Assembly (NCBI RefSeq): GCF_002754195.1
Contig: NZ_PEEU01000001.1
Location: forward strand, 4,402,001 to 4,466,000
Length of the DNA: 64,000 nucleotides
Direction: 5' to 3'
Source of the DNA: Flavobacterium sp. 9
GTDB taxonomy: Bacteria; Bacteroidota; Bacteroidia; Flavobacteriales; Flavobacteriaceae
Translations under genes and position numbers: made by a program
Notes under the pieces: generated by a model
What the model was told of the DNA's origin: nothing
Seen by the model: only the letters and a program-made list of their open reading frames with translations
The model's database searches: none
Part shown: positions 62,045 to 64,000 of the stretch, one piece after another
Position numbering within the stretch: the first letter of the stretch is position 1
Layout of the letters: every line of letters starts with the position of its first letter

Positions 62045-62998
62045 ATGTCTGACGTAACAGCAATTCACAATCTGGTTCAAAAACGAAACGAATTAAAAGC
62101 CGAAATAGCAAAAATAATTGTAGGTCAAGATGACGTTGTAGATCAAATTTTACTTTGTATATTTTCTGGAGGACACGCACTTTTAATTGGTGTTCCGGGA
62201 TTGGCAAAAACTTTAATGATTAATACTTTGTCTCAGGCTTTGGGATTAGATTTTAAAAGAATTCAGTTTACGCCTGATTTAATGCCTTCGGATATTTTAG
62301 GAAGTGAGATTCTGGACGAAAACAGGCACTTTAAATTTATTAAAGGACCAATTTTCTCGAATATCATTCTTGCTGACGAGATTAACAGAACCCCGCCTAA
62401 AACGCAAGCTGCTTTACTTGAAGCAATGCAGGAACGTTCCGTTACAATCGCGGGTCAGAATTATAAATTAGATTTACCTTATTTTGTATTAGCAACTCAA
62501 AACCCAATTGAGCAAGAGGGAACTTATCCTTTGCCGGAAGCGCAATTAGACCGTTTTATGTTTGCAATCAAATTAGAATATCCAAGTTTTGAAGAAGAAG
62601 TATTAGTTGTAAAACGTACAACATCTGATGTTAAAACAACGATTAATCCTTTATTTACAGCTCAGGAAATTATAGATTTTCAGCATTTGATTCGTAGAAT
62701 TCCTGTAGCCGATAATGTTATTGAATATGCAGTAACTCTGGTTAGTAAAACACGTCCGGATAATGCTTTGTCAAATGATTTTGTAAAGAATTATTTAGAT
62801 TGGGGAGCAGGACCAAGAGCTTCTCAAAATTTAATTTTGGCAGCAAAAGCACATGCAGCTTTCAATGGTAAATTTTCGCCGGATATTGAAGATGTAAAAG
62901 CGGTTGCAACCGGAATATTGCGTCACAGAATTATTAAGAATTACAAAGCAGATGCTGAAGGAATAACAGAAGAAATTATTATTCAGAAGTTGATGTAA
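62045..62998 (+). CDS. MoxR-family AAA+ ATPase
   Basis: The protein has 317 residues. Walker A is GVPGLAKT at 49-56 and Walker B is ILADEINR at 108-115, with PPKTQAALLEAMQERSVTI following. The sensor region is LATQNPIEQEGTYPLPEAQLDRF. MoxR ATPases are chaperones that fold or load VWA-domain proteins and metal cofactors. Usually a DUF58 gene and VWA genes follow; here only the ATPase is seen before a terminator, and the next gene is on the other strand. The start ATG lies 20 bp after the preceding terminator, so it forms its own unit. Confidence 0.95.
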   Translation: MSDVTAIHNLVQKRNELKAEIAKIIVGQDDVVDQILLCIFSGGHALLIGVPGLAKTLMINTLSQALGLDFKRIQFTPDLMPSDILGSEILDENRHFKFIKGPIFSNIILADEINRTPPKTQAALLEAMQERSVTIAGQNYKLDLPYFVLATQNPIEQEGTYPLPEAQLDRFMFAIKLEYPSFEEEVLVVKRTTSDVKTTINPLFTAQEIIDFQHLIRRIPVADNVIEYAVTLVSKTRPDNALSNDFVKNYLDWGAGPRASQNLILAAKAHAAFNGKFSPDIEDVKAVATGILRHRIIKNYKADAEGITEEIIIQKLM

Positions 62999-63017
62999 GA
63001 GAATATAAAAGCATAAA

Positions 63018-63058
63018 AAAAAGCCTAACCGATTTAAGAATCAGTTAGGCTTTTTTTT
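63018..63058. terminator. Bidirectional terminator between MoxR and the exosortase gene
   Basis: AAAAAGCCTAAC (63018-63029) pairs with GTTAGGCTTTTT (63044-63055), with an inner GATT/AATC stem and one mismatch. It serves both convergent genes. Confidence 0.88.
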
Positions 63059-64000
63059 ATAAAGGAGTTTTGCTGGTTTCGTTTACAAGTCGGATTGATT
63101 TATTATAAAAGAGTTTGACAAACAATACTTCAATTAGAGAAGTATATTTTTTAGTATCACATTCATACCACCAATAAGAGAAGTATTGAGTGTTGTTTTT
63201 CTCCATTCGAACAAAACATATTTCTTCATTGTTTTTCTTTATCACTTTTGATTCTATTACTTTATAACCATTTCCTGTCCAGCAAATCAACGGATTGTGT
63301 GCCGGCGTTTTAATGTAAATGAGTTTTTCGGGAGTTACAATCTTAAAAACTTCTGTGTTTACCCAGACACCTTTACTAATATTATAGTCAGAGCTTATAT
63401 TAGTCAATAGTTTGTAATCTTGTTGTTTTTTTATTTCTAAACTGGTTACAAATACAATTAGTATTGCTATTGTAATAGGGAATAAACTAAACTTCTTGGT
63501 TTTGTCATTTTTGATTGCTTCTTTTTTAGGTTTGAAAAAACGAACTAAAAATAACATTGGAACAATTTGATAAAACACGAAACAGAGTAAGCCAATGGTG
63601 TGGTGAAGAATGTTTTCTTCGGTACAATTAAATAGAATTAGAGTTATTATTCTGAAGTAATTTGAAACAATATTTAATAAGATCAACAGAAAGCAGAAAA
63701 GAAGAATTTGTTTGATAGTAAAATATTTCTCCTGTTTTCGTTCTTCTATAGTCAATAAAAAAGCTCCAGCGAGTAAGCCTGTTTTAAACATAGATAATCC
63801 CATGCAAGCGGTGTCTATTGTGATTTTTGCATTATTGATGTAAAAATTGACGCCTTCTATTTTAGTAATCGTAATAAAGTCTTTTAAAGTTAGATATACG
63901 CCGTAACAAAGTGTTTGTTTGATTTCGACCGTTAAATAATCAAAGAAAGTATTAAAGAGCGAGGAAAATAATATAATGCAGATAAAAGCAATGAATGAAA
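63057..64000 (-). CDS. Exosortase (XrtN-like), C-terminal part; 5' end outside the window
   Basis: The frame is open from the right edge of the window, so the apparent start at 63803 is not real. Translation to the edge gives a polytopic protein. The exosortase triad can be placed: the nucleophile Cys at 63804-63806 in IDTACMGLSMFKTG, the Arg in NYFRI and the His in ENILHHTIG. After the membrane part comes a periplasmic C-terminal domain of about 100 residues (from KKQQDYKLL to the end). Exosortases cleave and sort proteins that carry a C-terminal PEP-CTERM-like signal. The family member is probably XrtN because of the long C-terminal domain, which is an inference. Confidence 0.75.
   Translation of the reverse strand, partial: SFIAFICIILFSSLFNTFFDYLTVEIKQTLCYGVYLTLKDFITITKIEGVNFYINNAKITIDTACMGLSMFKTGLLAGAFLLTIEERKQEKYFTIKQILLFCFLLILLNIVSNYFRIITLILFNCTEENILHHTIGLLCFVFYQIVPMLFLVRFFKPKKEAIKNDKTKKFSLFPITIAILIVFVTSLEIKKQQDYKLLTNISSDYNISKGVWVNTEVFKIVTPEKLIYIKTPAHNPLICWTGNGYKVIESKVIKKNNEEICFVRMEKNNTQYFSYWWYECDTKKYTSLIEVLFVKLFYNKSIRLVNETSKTPL

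Overview
The window is a chromosomal segment of a low-GC member of the Flavobacteriaceae, most likely Flavobacterium. The evidence is a SusC/SusD pair, a 'putative porin', DUF2851, DUF3467 and DUF4890 proteins, Bacteroidetes-type -7 boxes (TAnnTTTG), almost no Shine-Dalgarno sequences except a strong one before rpsU, and the order xerC - raiA - tRNA - tuf - tRNA-Trp - secE - nusG - rplKAJL - rpoBC.

Layout. 1-7.5 kb: the end of hemL, a secreted zinc metalloprotease, two related DUF4890 (Spy-like) periplasmic proteins, a DUF4274 protein with an unknown partner, D-lactate dehydrogenase and a lipoprotein. 7.5-15.2 kb is an accessory block on the minus strand: a small membrane protein, a large VIT/VWA/TPR/DUF2135 secreted protein, a dead IS982-type element inserted against its start codon, a membrane-anchored trypsin-like protease, and an overlapping two-gene unit (PD-(D/E)XK-like protein plus SMC/ABC-type AAA ATPase) that looks like a candidate defence module. 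15.2-26.2 kb: lysS, two paralogous lipoproteins, lipB, two AraC regulators, two tandem SDR genes, an NAD(P)H:quinone-type flavoprotein, an NTF2-like protein and rnhB. Several gaps here carry nested inverted repeats typical of dispersed elements. 26.5-33.3 kb: a SusC gene split by a one-base frameshift, SusD and a putative porin. 33.3-41.4 kb: cystathionine beta-synthase-like enzyme, DEDDh exonuclease, DUF2851, PspC-like protein, amino acid permease, HhH protein, acyl-CoA dehydrogenase and rpsU. 41.5-56.6 kb is the conserved translation and transcription cluster with four tRNA genes. 56.8-64 kb: prfC, a GH13 alpha-amylase lipoprotein with a 7-4-7 LacI-type palindrome upstream, a SurA-like peptidyl-prolyl isomerase, a MoxR ATPase and the 3' part of an exosortase gene that runs off the right edge.

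How it works together. Most of the window is housekeeping: translation (lysS, rpsU, raiA, tuf, ribosomal proteins, prfC, tRNAs), transcription (nusG, rpoB, rpoC), cofactor supply (hemL, lipB) and envelope biogenesis. The more unusual material is in the 8-15 kb accessory block. Removing the IS brings the trypsin-like protease and the VIT/VWA protein to within about 90 bp in the same orientation, and the ATPase/nuclease pair lies directly upstream. I found no CRISPR array, prophage or rRNA operon.
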